Assembly (NCBI GenBank): GCA_964535215.1
Contig: CAZHST010000025.1
Span: 1 to 51,072, forward strand
Length of the DNA: 51,072 nucleotides
Direction: 5' to 3'
Source of the DNA: JACQHM01 sp964535215
GTDB taxonomy: Bacteria; Methylomirabilota; Methylomirabilia; Methylomirabilales; JACQHM01
A program made the translations under genes and the position numbers. The notes beneath the pieces are model-generated. The model saw nothing but the letters and a program-made list of their open reading frames with translations, ran no database searches and had not been told where the DNA came from. Shown one piece after another: positions 7,693 to 16,654 of this stretch (positions are counted from its first letter, which is position 1; every line of letters starts with the position of its first letter).

Positions 7693-8911
7693 TCTCCGCC
7701 GGAAGCTGATCACTACCGTCATCCTGGCCATCATCGTCTGGTTTGGCAGCGGCTGGATCGGCTTCCCGACCATCTTCCGGCTCTACTTCACAGGTTACGT
7801 CATCATCGCCCTTCCCTTCTTCGTGCTCCTGGACCTCCGCTTCACCACCCGGCCGCGTCACGGGGGGCTGGCCATCCTGGCCGTCTTCCTCCTCGCCTCG
7901 GTCGCCTTAATCCTGGCAGGCTGGTTGCTCCCCCAGTATGACCCAAAGGTGGAGCAGGAGAAGATCGCCCGTCTCCAGCGCTCTTACCTGGAGCGCCAGA
8001 AGCCCCAGCGGATCGAGGCCTTACGGAAAGAAGCCGAAGGGTTGGGGCTGGTGGTGGTGGAGCCGGGGCAGCTTACCCAGGTCTCCGCCGCCCAGGAAAT
8101 CCCGGCGCCGCCCCCCGGTGCTCCGACCCCTCCTCGGCCACCCGTTCCCTCCCCGGCTCCTCCAGCCCCCGGCCCTTCCCCGGAGCTGATCGCTCGGGGC
8201 AAGCAGGCCTATAACGACTGGGAATGCTACAACTGCCACAAGATCGGCGGGAAAGGGGGCGTCAAGCGGCGGGGTCCTGAGCTGGACAACATCGGCAACC
8301 TCCTCTCCCCCGAGGCCATCCGGGCCGAGATCCTGAACCCCTCTTCCTCCCTGGCCGAAGGCTTTGAAGAGGAGTATAATAAGGTCACCATGCCTGACGA
8401 TTACGGCAAGCGGATGAGTGAGGGGGAAATCAACGCCCTGGTGGCCTATCTTTCGACCTTGAAGGATACGTCCGTCAAGACCCCCAAGGCCCTCTTCCCG
8501 GGACCGGCCAAGGGGAATCGGGGTCCCTTCTACGAGATCCCCCTCAAGTATCAGAAGAGCATGCCAAAAGGGTGGTGGACGGATCCCAAGATCATCGCCA
8601 AGGGGAAGGCCATCTACGAAGGCCAGGCCCATCCGGACGTGGTCTGCGCCGCCTGCCACGGCCGGGACGGGGCCCCTGTTCTTACGGGCGCCAGCGATTT
8701 TCGCAACCCCGATCTCGTCGAGGGGATGTCAGAGGCCTACTGGTACTGGACCATCGCAAAGGGGATCCCGAACACCCCCATGACCCCGTGGGAGGGGAAG
8801 CTAAAGCCGGAGGAGATCCTCGCCGTGATGGCCTACGAGAACACCTTCGCCTACAATGGGACCCCTACGGAACACACCCTCTTCCCTCCCAAGGCAAAGG
8901 TGAAACCGTAA
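7676..8911 (+). CDS. Membrane-anchored dihaem cytochrome c
   Basis: A 411-residue protein starting at an ATG behind GGGAGGAGGTG. Three hydrophobic segments (about 11-29, 33-54, 64-84) are followed by a charged helix (90-123), a Pro/Ala-rich linker (about 142-169) and two cytochrome c domains with CYNCH at 184-188 and CAACH at 324-328. The topology places the haems in the periplasm on a flexible arm. It overlaps the CydA-like gene, so the two are probably translated together and form one complex. The likely role is shuttling electrons between the soluble cytochrome or molybdoenzyme and the membrane haem protein. Confidence 0.88.
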   Translation: MTLWDNLRRKLITTVILAIIVWFGSGWIGFPTIFRLYFTGYVIIALPFFVLLDLRFTTRPRHGGLAILAVFLLASVALILAGWLLPQYDPKVEQEKIARLQRSYLERQKPQRIEALRKEAEGLGLVVVEPGQLTQVSAAQEIPAPPPGAPTPPRPPVPSPAPPAPGPSPELIARGKQAYNDWECYNCHKIGGKGGVKRRGPELDNIGNLLSPEAIRAEILNPSSSLAEGFEEEYNKVTMPDDYGKRMSEGEINALVAYLSTLKDTSVKTPKALFPGPAKGNRGPFYEIPLKYQKSMPKGWWTDPKIIAKGKAIYEGQAHPDVVCAACHGRDGAPVLTGASDFRNPDLVEGMSEAYWYWTIAKGIPNTPMTPWEGKLKPEEILAVMAYENTFAYNGTPTEHTLFPPKAKVKP

Positions 8912-9694
8912 ATGTGGAACGCCATCGCCGTGGCCAGCGGGAAAGGGGGGGTCGGGAAGAGCACCGTGGCCGTGAACCTGGCCGTGGCCCTGGCCAGGGC
9001 CGGTACCCGGGTGGGCCTGCTGGATGCCGACCTCTACGGCCCCTGCGTGCCGGTCATGACCGACCTCACGGGTCGGCACCCCTATTCCCCTGACGGGCAA
9101 CGGGTCCTGCCGCTGGTGAACTACGGTGTCAAGCTCATGTCCATGGGCTTCCTCGTCCCTCCCGAGGAGGCCCTGGCCTTCCGGGGACCGGTTGTCCACC
9201 AGGTGATCCAGGAGTTCCTCCACGATGTGGAATGGGGGGACCTGGACTATCTGATCGTGGACCTGCCCCCGGGGACGGGTGATGCCGTCATCACCCTGGT
9301 GCAGAGCCTGCCCTTAACCGGGGTGGTGATCGTCACCACCCCCCAGAACCTGGCCGTGGTCTCCGTGGTGCGCTGTGTGGCCCTGTTCCGGGAGCGGGCC
9401 GTGCCGCTTCTGGGGATCGTCGAGAACATGAGCGGCTCCTTCTGCCCCCGCTGCGGTGAACCGCTAGAGATCTTCGGCCAGGGGCAGAAGGTGCGGGAGA
9501 TGGGGGCCTACTGGGGCATCCCCCTTCTTGGCACCATCCCCCTGGATCCCTCCGTGCGGGAAAGCGGCGACAGCGGGGAGCCCGTCGTCCTCCGGGCTCC
9601 AGGGTCCCCGGCGGCCCAGGCCTTAACCCGCCTGGCCCAGAACCTCGCCGCCCGGGTGAATCCTCTCAACCTGAACCGGCCACCGACGGGGTGA
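8912..9694 (+). CDS. apbC: Mrp/ApbC-type iron-sulfur cluster carrier ATPase
   Basis: A cytoplasmic P-loop ATPase of 260 residues with the deviant Walker A GKGGVGKST (10-18), the LLDADLYGP segment and the CPRC pair (C178, C181) used by Mrp/NBP35 proteins to carry a bridging [4Fe-4S] cluster. Its ATG follows the TAA of the cytochrome gene without a gap. Within this operon it most likely supplies clusters to the FeS-rich molybdoenzyme subunits, but Mrp proteins also serve general FeS assembly. Confidence 0.9.
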   Translation: MWNAIAVASGKGGVGKSTVAVNLAVALARAGTRVGLLDADLYGPCVPVMTDLTGRHPYSPDGQRVLPLVNYGVKLMSMGFLVPPEEALAFRGPVVHQVIQEFLHDVEWGDLDYLIVDLPPGTGDAVITLVQSLPLTGVVIVTTPQNLAVVSVVRCVALFRERAVPLLGIVENMSGSFCPRCGEPLEIFGQGQKVREMGAYWGIPLLGTIPLDPSVRESGDSGEPVVLRAPGSPAAQALTRLAQNLAARVNPLNLNRPPTG

Positions 9695-9711
9695 AGCCTC
9701 GGGGGAGGATC

Positions 9712-10149
9712 ATGCCTGAAAAGCCCTGGAGGATCCTGTTCGTGTGCACGGGGAACTCGGCCAGGAGCCAGATGGCCGAAGGTTTTGCCCGGCATTACGG
9801 GAAGGGGCTGGTGGAGGCGTCCAGCGCCGGCCTGGAGCCCAGGGGGTTGAACCCCTTTGCCGTCCGGGTCATGGCCGAGGAGGGGATTGACATCTCCTCC
9901 CAGCGCTCGAAGGCCTTGGAGATCTCCCAAGCCGAGCGGATGGACATGGTCATCACCGTCTGCGGGAACGCCGAGGAGCGCTGCCCTGTTCTCCCTCCAC
10001 CGGTGAAACGGCTCCACTGGCCCATTGAGGACCCGGCCCGGTTCACCGGGACGGAAGAAGAGACCCTGGCCCGGTTCCGGGCGATTCGGGACGAGATCAA
10101 GGCCAGGGTCCTCGACCTCCTTGAAGGGTTGAAAGCCGGAGCTTCCTAG
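9712..10149 (+). CDS. arsC: Arsenate reductase, LMW-phosphatase (thioredoxin-coupled) type
   Basis: A 145-residue cytoplasmic enzyme reducing arsenate to arsenite. The P-loop VCTGNSARS has catalytic C12 and R18 (C-x5-R); C84 and C91 form the Cys relay typical of thioredoxin-dependent ArsC, and the general-acid Asp lies in IEDPAR (about residue 107). Simple LMW protein tyrosine phosphatases lack the C84/C91 pair. The ATG at 9712 was chosen for its GGGGGAGGATC ribosome site. It closes the molybdoenzyme operon, the only direct hint of arsenic chemistry there. Its stop overlaps the stop of hypE on the other strand by 4 bp. Confidence 0.92.
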   Translation: MPEKPWRILFVCTGNSARSQMAEGFARHYGKGLVEASSAGLEPRGLNPFAVRVMAEEGIDISSQRSKALEISQAERMDMVITVCGNAEERCPVLPPPVKRLHWPIEDPARFTGTEEETLARFRAIRDEIKARVLDLLEGLKAGAS

Positions 10150-11192
10150 CAGATCCGGGGGAGAAGCTCCCCGGTGAGCAGGCTGACGATCCGGGTCCCG
10201 CCGATCCTCGTCTTTAACAACACCTTCCCAGGAGGCCCCTCGATCACCTCCCCGATGACCACGGCCTCCCTCCCGTACGGGTTCTTCCGCATGGCCTGGA
10301 GGACGGTCTCCGCCGCCTCTGGAGGGACGAAGGCCACCAGCTTCCCCTCGTTGGCCACGTAAAGAGGATCGTAGCCCAGCATCTCGCAGGCAGCCCGGAC
10401 AGGCTCCCTGATGGGGATCCTCTCCTCTTCGATCCTGATCCCGACCTTGGACTGGCGGGCGATCTCGTTCAAGGTGGTGGCGAGACCTCCGCGGGTCGGA
10501 TCCCGAAGGGCATGGAGCCTGGGGCAGGCCTCCAGCATGGCGGCCACCAGGTGATTCAGGGGAGCCACGTCGCTTTCCACCTCGACCTCGAAGGAGAGGC
10601 CCTCCCGCCGGCTCAGAACGGCGATCCCATGATCCCCGATGGGACCCGAGAGAATGACCACGTCCCCGACCTTGGCGTTCGCCCCCGAAAGCTCCACCCC
10701 TTCGGGGATCGAGCCAACCCCTGCTGTGTTAATGAAGAGGCCGTCGGCCCCTCCCCGCTCTACCACCTTTGTATCCCCCGCCACGATCTGGACGCCAGCC
10801 TCCAGGGCGGTCCTCTGCATGGAGTCCACCACCCGCTCCAGGTGATCAAGCGGGAGCCCTTCCTCCAGGATGAACCCCGCCGAAAGCCAGAGCGGTCTTG
10901 CCCCCATCATGGAGAGATCGTTGACCGTCCCACAGACGGCCAGTCTCCCGATGTCCCCCCCCGGAAAGAAGATTGGCTTCACCACGTAGGAGTCGGTGGT
11001 GAAGGCCCAACGGGTGAAAGATCCCCTGGAGAGGCCGTCTCCCTGACGGCCACCGCCCGAGACGGCCAGGACCGCCGCGTCGTCCAGGTGGGCCAGGACC
11101 GGGTTCTGAAAAGAGGGGAGGAAGAGCCCCTCGATCAGCTCGTGGGAGAGCCTCCCCCCGCTTCCATGGGCCATCTGGATGACCTCACCCAT
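10146..11192 (-). CDS. hypE: Hydrogenase maturation protein HypE
   Basis: HypE dehydrates the thiocarboxamide on its C-terminal Cys to a thiocyanate, the CN source for the NiFe active site. The 348-residue protein has the PurM/AIR-synthase fold motifs (HGSGG near the N-terminus, DDAAVL, GDTKVVERG) and ends in PRIC with the required terminal Cys. The start at 11192 was chosen for its GGAGGGAAGG site and an 8-bp overlap with hypD; the frame is open further upstream. It is the last gene of the hydrogenase-hyp operon. Confidence 0.96.
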   Translation of the reverse strand: MGEVIQMAHGSGGRLSHELIEGLFLPSFQNPVLAHLDDAAVLAVSGGGRQGDGLSRGSFTRWAFTTDSYVVKPIFFPGGDIGRLAVCGTVNDLSMMGARPLWLSAGFILEEGLPLDHLERVVDSMQRTALEAGVQIVAGDTKVVERGGADGLFINTAGVGSIPEGVELSGANAKVGDVVILSGPIGDHGIAVLSRREGLSFEVEVESDVAPLNHLVAAMLEACPRLHALRDPTRGGLATTLNEIARQSKVGIRIEEERIPIREPVRAACEMLGYDPLYVANEGKLVAFVPPEAAETVLQAMRKNPYGREAVVIGEVIEGPPGKVLLKTRIGGTRIVSLLTGELLPRIC

Positions 11193-12282
11193 CCTTCCCT
11201 CCCTCGCCGTAGTGGTAATAGGCGGCACAGGCCCCCTCGGAGGAGACCATGCAAGGGCCAAGGGGCCGCTTCGGGGTGCAGTGGGAGCCGAAGAGGGGGC
11301 AGTCTAAAGGCGTGGCAACGGCCCGGAGGACCTCGCCGCAGCGGCACCCCCTGACCTCCTTCGGGGGCTCGACCTCCACCGGGAAGGCCAAACCCGCATC
11401 GAACCTGGCATAACGATCCCGGAGTTTCAAGCCGCTTCGCGGCAAGAGGCCAAAGCCCCGCCAGAGGGCATCGGTGACCTCAAAGACCCGGTCCATCAAG
11501 GCTAAGGCATGGGGGTTTCCTTCAGGCCTCACACTCCTCCGGTAGGCGATCCCCACCTCCGCCCTCCCCTCCTCGAGCTGCTCGACCAGCATCCCGATCC
11601 CCTGGAGGATGTCCACCGGTTGGAAGCCGGCGACAACGCAGGGGAGGTGGTACTCTTTGGCCAGAAACTCCCAGGCCCTGGAGCCGATGACGGTCGTCAC
11701 GTGGCCCGGGCCCAGGATCCCGTTCAGCTCCACCTCGCCCGAATCGAGGATCGCCCGGGTGGCGGGGGGGGTCAGCTTGTGCATGGAGAGGACAAAGTAG
11801 TTCTCCAGACCTTCGGCCTCAGCCTCCAGGATGGAAGCGGCGACCCCCGGGGCCGTTGTCTCAAAGCCGACCCCCAAGAAGACGACCGATCGGTCGGGGT
11901 GCTCCCTGGCGATGTTGAGAGCATCCAGGGCCGAGTAGACCATCCGGACATCGGCCCCTTCGGCCTTGATCTGTTGGAGGCTGGAACGGCTGGCGGGGAC
12001 CTTGAACATGTCCCCGAAGGTGGCGAGGGTCACCCGCGGGAGTCGGGCGATGGCGATGGCCCGGTCCAGCTCGGCGTTGTGGGTGACACAGACGGGGCAG
12101 CCGGGCCCCGAGAGGAGCTGGATTGTCTCCGGCATCAGCCCCCGGATGCCGTAGCGGAGGATGGCCGCCGTATGCCCCCCGCAGAACTCCATCAGACGGA
12201 TCTTCCTGGTTGAGATGCGGTGGATCCGCTCGACGAGCCTCCTCGCCAGGTGGCCATCCTGGTACTCGTCCAGATACCTCAC
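11185..12282 (-). CDS. hypD: Hydrogenase maturation protein HypD
   Basis: A scaffold on which, with HypC, the Fe(CN)2CO unit is built. The 365 residues include the conserved GPGCPVCVTHN segment, the FCGGHT motif near residue 34 and a C-terminal Cys cluster (CRCG, DCPLFGSHC, GPCMVSSEGAC) for a [4Fe-4S] cluster. Length and motifs are normal for HypD. It begins with GTG overlapping the hypC stop (GTGA) and overlaps hypE by 8 bp, so the three genes appear translationally coupled. Confidence 0.97.
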   Translation of the reverse strand: MRYLDEYQDGHLARRLVERIHRISTRKIRLMEFCGGHTAAILRYGIRGLMPETIQLLSGPGCPVCVTHNAELDRAIAIARLPRVTLATFGDMFKVPASRSSLQQIKAEGADVRMVYSALDALNIAREHPDRSVVFLGVGFETTAPGVAASILEAEAEGLENYFVLSMHKLTPPATRAILDSGEVELNGILGPGHVTTVIGSRAWEFLAKEYHLPCVVAGFQPVDILQGIGMLVEQLEEGRAEVGIAYRRSVRPEGNPHALALMDRVFEVTDALWRGFGLLPRSGLKLRDRYARFDAGLAFPVEVEPPKEVRGCRCGEVLRAVATPLDCPLFGSHCTPKRPLGPCMVSSEGACAAYYHYGEGGKDG

Positions 12283-12524
12283 GGGACCCCACCCCCCTCC
12301 GGCGGGGCTTCGGCGGCGGCCAGCTCTTTTAAGAGGCGAAGGGTCTCCTCGGCCTCAACCTGATCAATCAGGGCGATGGCGTAGCCGGCGTGGACCTGGA
12401 CATAATCCCCCACTTTTGCCTCCGGAACCAGCTGGAGGCTGACCCTCCGCCGGAGACCCCCCATCTCCACCTCGGCCATGCTCCCCTCAATCTCTTTGAC
12501 CAACCCTGGAACGGCTAGGCACAT
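12279..12524 (-). CDS. hypC: Hydrogenase maturation chaperone HypC
   Basis: A small chaperone of 81 residues that binds HypD through its N-terminal Cys2 (MCLAVPG) and delivers the Fe(CN)2CO unit to the hydrogenase large subunit. The OB-like beta barrel pattern (GDYVQVHAGYAI) and length are typical. It overlaps hypF by 10 bp and hypD by 4 bp. Confidence 0.96.
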   Translation of the reverse strand: MCLAVPGLVKEIEGSMAEVEMGGLRRRVSLQLVPEAKVGDYVQVHAGYAIALIDQVEAEETLRLLKELAAAEAPPEGGGVP

Positions 12525-14815
12525 CGGCTCCCTCCCATGACACGAACGCTCGCCACGGCCGCCTGACCGAGGGCGATCCCCCCATCGTTCGGCGGGACCA
12601 GACGATGGGTGAACACCTCGAAGCCCACCCCCTCCAGAAGACGAAGGGTCCGCTCCAGGAGGAAGGTGTTCTGGAAGACGCCGCCGCTCAACACCACCCT
12701 CCTGATCCCTTCCCTCCCCCGAAGGAGGACCAGGACATCCCGGACCATCTCCGCAACGGCGTTGTGGAATTTGGCCGAGATGATCGGAGGAGGGGTCCCC
12801 CCCAGGTAATCCCCCAGGATGGCCCGGATGAGGGGAGCCGGATCAACGACCGCCGGATCCCCCTCCCCCAGGTCCCAAGGGTAGGCCCCCTCTACCCCTT
12901 CGGCGGCCACCATCTCCAGGGTCATGGCCGCCTGGGCCTCGTAGGTGACAACCTGGGAGAGGCCGATCAAGGCCGAGACGGCATCGAAGAGCCGCCCCAT
13001 GCTGGAGGTCAGAGGGGCGTTCAAGCCTGTCGCCACCTGATGGCGGATGACCCGAAGCTCCCCGGGATGAAGCCCCTTGATCCAGGGGAGCTCTACGTCC
13101 AAGGTCCCAAAGGCGTGGAAGAGGTGGCTTAAGGCCATCCGGTACGGGCGTTTGATCGCCGCCTCGCCTCCCGGGAGGGGCACGTAGGAGAGGTGCGCCA
13201 CCCTTCGGAAGCCCTGATAGTCGGCCACGAGGAACTCCCCTCCCCAGATCCTCCCATCGGCCCCATAGCCGGTGCCGTCGAAGGCAACCCCCAGCACCGG
13301 CCCTTCCAGGCCATGCTCAGCCAGACAGGAAGCGATGTGGGCGTGGTGGTGCTGGACGGGGACCAGGGTCCCAGCCTCCCTGGCGGCCCGCTCCAGGGCG
13401 TAGCGGGTCGAGAGGTAGTCGGGGTGGAGATCATGGGCGATGATCTTCGGCTCCACCCTGAAAAGCCGCTGGAAGTGCCCGACCATCTCCTCGAAGGAGG
13501 CCAGGGTCTCCAGGTTCTCCAGATCGCCGATATGCTGGCTTAAAAACGCATACCCCCCTTTGGTCACACAGAAAGTGTTCTTCAGCTCAGCCCCACAGGC
13601 CAGGACCTCCCCTCCCGAGAACGGAAGGCGGACGGGGAAGGGGGCGTACCCGCGGGACCTCCGGATCGGGAGCTCCTGCCTTCGAAAGATCCTGACGACC
13701 GAATCATCGCACCTGGCGTGGATGGGCCGGTCATGGAAGAGGAAGGCATCGGCCAGTCCCTGAAGACGGATCCGGGCCTCATCGTTTTCCTTGACGATCG
13801 GCTCCTCCGAGAGATTCCCACTGGTCATGACCAGCGCCAACGGTCTCCACTCGTCGGAAGGCGCTAAAAGGAGGTAATGGAGGGGGGTGTAGGGGAGCAT
13901 GACCCCCAGGGATCGTAAGCCGGGGGCAACCAGCCGTGAAATGGGGGAGCCCTCCTTTTCCCTTAGCAGGAGGATCGGCCGCTCTCTCGAGGACAGGAGC
14001 CTTTCCTCCTCCTCACTCAGATGGCAGTACCGTTTCACCGCTTCCAGGTCGTAAGCCATGATGGCAAAGGGCTTCTCACCCCTCCCTTTCCGCTCCCGGA
14101 GCCTTTTGACAGCCTCATCGTTCGTGGCATCGCAGGCGAGATGAAAGCCCCCGATCCCCTTGACGGCCACGATCCCCCCCTCCGCCAGAAGCCTCCTCGC
14201 CTCCTCGATGGGATCCCCTCCTCCCCCCTCCAACCAGACCCTCGGCCCACACCGCGGACAGGCGTTCGGCTGGGCGTGGAAGCGACGATGGGAAGGATCG
14301 TGGTATTCGGCCAGGCAGGCTTCACACATCGGGAAGGTTCGCATGGTCGTGTTCGGGCGGTCGTAGGGGATGTCCTGGATGATGGTGAAGCGGGGACCAC
14401 AGTTCGTGCAGTTCGTGAAGGGGTACCGAAAGCGCCGATCCCCCGGATCGAAGACCTCCCTCAGACATTCCCGGCACACGGCCACATCGGGGGAGATGGG
14501 TTGAAACCTCCCCGGCTCGGCCAGGCTTCCCCGGATCTCGAAGCCCTCGGAGCCGTTTAAAGGGAGGTCGGTCACCGTGATCCGATCAATGCGGGCCAAG
14601 GGGGGGACCTCGTCCCTCAAGGCCTTCAGGAAAGCCTCCAGGGCCTCCTCCCGGCCCTCGACCTCGATCTCCACCCCGGAGGAGGTGTTACAGACCCAGC
14701 CCTTCAACCCGTAGCGGGTGGCTAAGCCGAAGACAAAGGGACGAAAGCCCACCCCCTGGACGATGCCCGCCACGAAGATCCGCTTCCGGAGCAGGGTCTC
14801 TCCCTTAACGTTCAC
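12515..14815 (-). CDS. hypF: Carbamoyltransferase HypF
   Basis: HypF activates carbamoyl phosphate and transfers the carbamoyl group to HypE for cyanide ligand synthesis. The 766 residues show an N-terminal acylphosphatase domain (GVGFRPFVF), two zinc-finger modules (CRECL, CTNCG, CEACL, CPRCG), a YrdC-like domain and a C-terminal Kae1-like domain (HHHAH, then GGVFQN near the end). The start is GTG at 14815, overlapping the protease gene by 11 bp. Full length with no damage seen. Confidence 0.97.
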   Translation of the reverse strand: MNVKGETLLRKRIFVAGIVQGVGFRPFVFGLATRYGLKGWVCNTSSGVEIEVEGREEALEAFLKALRDEVPPLARIDRITVTDLPLNGSEGFEIRGSLAEPGRFQPISPDVAVCRECLREVFDPGDRRFRYPFTNCTNCGPRFTIIQDIPYDRPNTTMRTFPMCEACLAEYHDPSHRRFHAQPNACPRCGPRVWLEGGGGDPIEEARRLLAEGGIVAVKGIGGFHLACDATNDEAVKRLRERKGRGEKPFAIMAYDLEAVKRYCHLSEEEERLLSSRERPILLLREKEGSPISRLVAPGLRSLGVMLPYTPLHYLLLAPSDEWRPLALVMTSGNLSEEPIVKENDEARIRLQGLADAFLFHDRPIHARCDDSVVRIFRRQELPIRRSRGYAPFPVRLPFSGGEVLACGAELKNTFCVTKGGYAFLSQHIGDLENLETLASFEEMVGHFQRLFRVEPKIIAHDLHPDYLSTRYALERAAREAGTLVPVQHHHAHIASCLAEHGLEGPVLGVAFDGTGYGADGRIWGGEFLVADYQGFRRVAHLSYVPLPGGEAAIKRPYRMALSHLFHAFGTLDVELPWIKGLHPGELRVIRHQVATGLNAPLTSSMGRLFDAVSALIGLSQVVTYEAQAAMTLEMVAAEGVEGAYPWDLGEGDPAVVDPAPLIRAILGDYLGGTPPPIISAKFHNAVAEMVRDVLVLLRGREGIRRVVLSGGVFQNTFLLERTLRLLEGVGFEVFTHRLVPPNDGGIALGQAAVASVRVMGGSRCA

Positions 14816-15365
14816 CCCTCCTCCTCACCAACGCAGAGGACCCGGGAACCGGGCACCCATCATGGGCAAGCGTTAAGTGCACGTCCCGGACCACCTGCTC
14901 GGCAACCTCCCTCGCCGCTCTCTCAACCTCTGGAGAAAGTCCGATCCCGGCCTCGAACCTCTTGCCTTCAATGCCGTACACGATCAGCCGTGGTGGGAGC
15001 TGGTTGAAGGTACGGGCCAGCGCAATGGCCTCGGCAATACCGAAGGCATGGGTTGAGACACGGAAGAACGGGGTGGGAATTGATCGGGCCTGGGCTTCAA
15101 ACCGGTGAACGGTTCCCGGTTCAGCCCCGGAGGATACCGCATCCAGGAGAATGACGGTGTCTGCATCTTTCCACCTTTCCATCAAAGCGGACCCCTCGCC
15201 GGTCTCCTCGATGATCGTCGTATTGGGGAGGCCCTTTGCCTTAAGCCTCCGAGCCACAACGGGCCCGACCCCGTCATCGCGGCGATACTCGTTACCGACA
15301 CCGATGATGAGGATCCGGGGGCAACCCTGGGAGCCATGCCGCTCATCGCCTGCCATCATCCTCAT
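14805..15365 (-). CDS. NiFe hydrogenase maturation endopeptidase
   Basis: A protease of the HyaD/HycI/HoxW family (186 residues) that removes the C-terminal peptide of the large subunit after nickel insertion. It has the GVGNEYRRDDGVG motif with the conserved acidic residue, and a second acidic residue in VILLDAV. The start at 15365 gives an ATGA overlap with the large-subunit stop, the usual coupling. The 40-residue tail beyond the core is a little longer than in HycI. Its substrate is presumably the large subunit encoded directly upstream. Confidence 0.9.
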   Translation of the reverse strand: MRMMAGDERHGSQGCPRILIIGVGNEYRRDDGVGPVVARRLKAKGLPNTTIIEETGEGSALMERWKDADTVILLDAVSSGAEPGTVHRFEAQARSIPTPFFRVSTHAFGIAEAIALARTFNQLPPRLIVYGIEGKRFEAGIGLSPEVERAAREVAEQVVRDVHLTLAHDGCPVPGSSALVRRRGER

Positions 15366-16654
15366 TCCTGTTCGACGTGGAGCTTCAAGAAGTGGGTGGC
15401 GCAGGAGATGCACGGATCGTGATTGCGGATCACCTGCTCACACTTCCAGGTCAGCTCCTCATGGGGGAGATCCCTATGGAGCGGGACGAACCGCCGAAGA
15501 TCCTCCTCGATGACCCTCTGATTCTGCGCGGTTGGTGGAACAATCTTGGCGTCCAGGATCATACCCCGATCATCAATCCGGTAGCGATGGTAGAGGAGAC
15601 CGCGGGGGGCTTCGGTACACCCGTAGCCTGTACCACCGCGGGGCTGGACTTGAAGAGCCGAGGGCTCCGGCATCTCGTACCCCTCAATGATGCGTAGGGC
15701 CTCATCACACGCGTACAACGTTTCCACGCTACGGACAACGATGCTCTGAAAGGGATTGCGACACCCAGACCCAAGCCCGGCCTCGCGGGCCGCCTCCTGG
15801 GCCAGGGGGGAAAGCTTGGCAAAGTTCAGGTTGTAGCGGGCGAGGGGGCCAACGAGGTAGGCGCCGCGGTCCCTGAGCACGGAGTGCAGCGCGTTTGAAT
15901 AGGGCACGTGCTCCTCGACAAAGTGGTCCTCGTACTCGCGAATGGCGATGTCCAACCCTTTGTTGGAGACGAGACGACCTTCGTTAAAGGGGTACTCCTC
16001 AGGATGGCAGAGGGCAACGAACTCATAGTCCTGTTCAAAATCTGGGAAGGGGAGGGTGGCTGTCCACCGAACGGTCGCGAGGGCAGCCTCCCGGGCCCCC
16101 TTGAGCTTCTCCACCAGGGGGGCCAGTTCCCGCCTTGTCGGCACCTTGTAGAAGCCTCCCACGCGCCCATTGATGGGATGGATCTCCCTCCCGCCAAGGA
16201 GGGTGACGATTTCGTTCCCCACCTTTTTTAAATGGAGACCCCGCTTGACAATCTCAGGGTGGTCTTTCGCCATCTGGATGGCATCGGCGTAACCCAGAAA
16301 GTCAGGGGCGTGGAGCATGTACACATGCAGCATGTGGCTCTCGATCCACTCCCCGCAGTAGAGGAGCCGGCGCAAGGCCCGGAGTTGCCCGTCAACCCTG
16401 ATGCCGAAGGCCTCTTCCATCGCGTGGACCGCGCTCATCTGGTAGGCGATGGGGCAGATGCCGCAGATACGGGCTGTGATGTCGGGGACCTCGCTGTAGT
16501 GACGGCCCCGTAAGAAGGCCTCGAAGAAGCGGGGGGGCTCGAAGAGCCTGAGCTTGACATCCACCACCGTATCATTTTTGACCTTCACATACAGCGCCCC
16601 TTCCCCCTCGACCCGGGCCAGGTAATCTACCTTGATCGTTTTACTTTTTCTCAT
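15362..16654 (-). CDS. hydA: [NiFe] hydrogenase large (catalytic) subunit, group 3b-like
   Basis: A cytoplasmic catalytic subunit of 430 residues carrying the NiFe site. The N-terminal motif RICGICPIAYQ supplies the first Cys pair and the C-terminal DPCISCATH the second. Nine residues (FLKLHVEQE) follow the His and form the peptide expected to be cut off by the adjacent endopeptidase. Tyr instead of His in the first motif, together with small, flavin-reductase and FeS beta subunits in this gene order, fits the bidirectional NAD(P)-linked sulfhydrogenase (group 3b) family. Group assignment rests on operon structure and motifs, not phylogeny. Confidence 0.93.
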   Translation of the reverse strand: MRKSKTIKVDYLARVEGEGALYVKVKNDTVVDVKLRLFEPPRFFEAFLRGRHYSEVPDITARICGICPIAYQMSAVHAMEEAFGIRVDGQLRALRRLLYCGEWIESHMLHVYMLHAPDFLGYADAIQMAKDHPEIVKRGLHLKKVGNEIVTLLGGREIHPINGRVGGFYKVPTRRELAPLVEKLKGAREAALATVRWTATLPFPDFEQDYEFVALCHPEEYPFNEGRLVSNKGLDIAIREYEDHFVEEHVPYSNALHSVLRDRGAYLVGPLARYNLNFAKLSPLAQEAAREAGLGSGCRNPFQSIVVRSVETLYACDEALRIIEGYEMPEPSALQVQPRGGTGYGCTEAPRGLLYHRYRIDDRGMILDAKIVPPTAQNQRVIEEDLRRFVPLHRDLPHEELTWKCEQVIRNHDPCISCATHFLKLHVEQE

